Shown here in pieces: positions 4,871 to 5,719 of a DNA stretch of 5,719 nucleotides. This DNA is from Methanosarcinales archaeon. Its GTDB lineage: Archaea > Halobacteriota > Methanosarcinia > Methanosarcinales > Methanocomedenaceae. A program made the position numbers and the translations under genes. Numbering within the stretch: the stretch's first letter is position 1; the number at the start of each line of letters is the position of its first letter. The DNA is taken from assembly GCA_013330355.1 (NCBI GenBank), contig DUIM01000156.1:655-6373 (forward strand), in the 5' to 3' direction. The notes under the pieces are model-generated. The model saw only the letters and a program-made list of their open reading frames with translations, did not search any database and was not told the origin of the DNA.

Positions 4871-5719
4871 TCATTTCAAAGCCAGGCCAGATACCTCTTC
4901 ATAGAGGTCCCTGCCCTTTGCATCCACTCCCACGATCAGCGGCCCGAAATTCTCAACCTCAAGCACCCACACAGCCTCAGGCATCCCCAGATCCAGCCAG
5001 TGCACATCCCTGACATCCTTAATCATATCCACAGCCAGGGCCGCACATCCGCCAGTATATGCCAGGTACACGCACCTGTCCTCCAATACCGGTGCAATGT
5101 TTTTCATACCACCCTTACCAATGATGGCCCTGACATTATAATTATCAAGCACCCGGGGCGTCATGTCAGTCATCCTGGCACTGGTAGTGGGTCCTGCCGC
5201 AACTGTCCTCCACCCGCCACTGTCTTTCTGCATCAGCGGCCCGCAGTGATAAAGGGCAGCACCTTCCAGGTCAAATGGCAGCGGCTTACCCTCGTTAGTC
5301 AGTTCCAGTATCCGCAAGTGTGCTTCGTCCCTTGCCGTATAAATAGTGCCTGACAGGTAAACTATATCCCCTGCCTGCAAATCCATAATATCATCCCGGC
5401 AAAGGGGTATAGTCAGATGATGAGGAATATCCTGCCCGGCTATGTCCTCCTCGGCCAGGTGATGCTTGGTCGTGTGCTGTTCGGCCAATTGATTCTTGAT
5501 TATGTTCTGCCTGGCCAGGTGATGCGTAGTCTTGTACTGCTCATCCAGGTGAGTCAGGTCATGTCCTGCATCCAGGGTCACTGATGCGTGCCGGTTGGCC
5601 CAGCACTGTATATTCACGGCCACAGGCAGCGATGCTGTATGGCAGTGAGCTTTCTCCACATGTACAGCCAGTGCAGTAGTCCTGCCACCCAGTCCCATGG
5701 GACCGATACCAAGTGAATT
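4871..5719 (-). CDS. Class I fumarate hydratase, alpha-beta fusion, partial (5' end missing)
   Basis: The frame is open to the window edge (283 codons), so the N-terminus lies outside. It starts with [12 protein letters not shown], then [20 protein letters not shown] and NIQCWANR, the end of the fumarase alpha domain; the Cys in QCW corresponds to the third 4Fe-4S ligand. A linker of about 55 residues follows (partial-chain residues about 47-101). The beta domain then begins at [10 protein letters not shown] and shows [53 protein letters not shown] and [12 protein letters not shown]. The enzyme hydrates fumarate to malate in the cytoplasm, in the partial citric acid pathway of these archaea. 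Many archaea encode alpha and beta separately; here no stop separates them. The linker is unusually long, histidine-rich and built of tandem repeats. An L-tartrate dehydratase is the main alternative, since the families are homologous. It ends with TGA at 4871-4873. Confidence 0.92.
   Translation of the reverse strand, partial: NSLGIGPMGLGGRTTALAVHVEKAHCHTASLPVAVNIQCWANRHASVTLDAGHDLTHLDEQYKTTHHLARQNIIKNQLAEQHTTKHHLAEEDIAGQDIPHHLTIPLCRDDIMDLQAGDIVYLSGTIYTARDEAHLRILELTNEGKPLPFDLEGAALYHCGPLMQKDSGGWRTVAAGPTTSARMTDMTPRVLDNYNVRAIIGKGGMKNIAPVLEDRCVYLAYTGGCAALAVDMIKDVRDVHWLDLGMPEAVWVLEVENFGPLIVGVDAKGRDLYEEVSGLALK
5423..5572 (-). repeat. Degenerate 30-bp tandem repeats (about five units) encoding the fumarase interdomain linker
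   Basis: Five consecutive 30-bp units span 5423-5452, 5453-5482, 5483-5512, 5513-5542 and 5543-5572. Units 5453-5482 and 5513-5542 match at 25 of 30 positions by eye and both begin GGCCAGGTGATGC; the unit between them matches the first at about 20 of 30, and the outer units are more diverged. On the coding strand they encode decapeptides [40 protein letters not shown] and [10 protein letters not shown]. Because the unit is a multiple of three, copy-number change keeps the frame. Confidence 0.85.

Noticed and set aside
5000..5353. Plus-strand open frame of 117 codons
   Set aside because: It is antisense to the well-supported fumarase beta domain.
5423..5572. CRISPR array or Borg-type perfect tandem repeat
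   Set aside because: Units are contiguous without spacers, diverge by 5-10 or more positions, and sit in frame inside the fumarase coding sequence.

Overview
The window looks like a euryarchaeal chromosome segment, most likely Methanosarcinales or a related methanogen or ANME lineage. The main evidence is a stand-alone NrpR regulatory-domain protein (an archaeal nitrogen regulator family best known from methanogens), an archaeal-style membrane DUF92 protein, a divergent cis-prenyltransferase, GGTGA-type ribosome binding sites and AT-rich TATA-like elements at gene starts. Three of the six visible stop codons are TAG, which argues against heavy use of UAG as a pyrrolysine codon. The exact species cannot be told from the sequence.

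Layout. (1) 1-1015, minus strand: most of a polytopic membrane protein. Its C-terminal half is DUF92 (the family of plant phytyl-phosphate kinase VTE6), and its N-terminal half resembles a degenerate dolichol/phytol kinase. The 3' end is cut by the window edge. (2) 1083-1748, plus strand, divergent from it across a 67-bp promoter region: a cis-prenyltransferase homologue that has lost both metal-binding acidic residues. It is probably a partner subunit rather than a catalyst. Together these suggest a polyprenyl carrier-lipid locus. (3) About 1750-2617, plus strand: a visibly more AT-rich insert with two very short ORFs joined by an ATGA overlap, followed by a LabA-like NYN-domain putative nuclease. 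(4) 2618-2820: an intergenic spacer between convergent genes, with an elaborate nested inverted repeat and a second terminator-like hairpin. (5) 2821-3918, minus strand: an unrecognised 365-aa protein with two CxC pairs. (6) 4040-4816, plus strand: an NrpRII-like regulator without a helix-turn-helix, divergent from the 365-aa gene. (7) 4871-5719, minus strand, cut at the right edge: the end of a class I (4Fe-4S) fumarase alpha domain fused in frame to the beta domain through a histidine-rich linker made of about five degenerate 30-bp tandem repeats.

Regions 1-2 plausibly cooperate in isoprenoid carrier-lipid synthesis or salvage. Region 3 may be a small accessory cassette acquired horizontally. 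Regions 6 and 7 are core nitrogen regulation and central carbon metabolism and are simply neighbours, ending tail to tail. The most notable observations are the kinase-like fusion beside a catalytically dead prenyltransferase, the small-ORF/NYN cassette with its 3' structured element, and the repeat-built linker in the fused fumarase.
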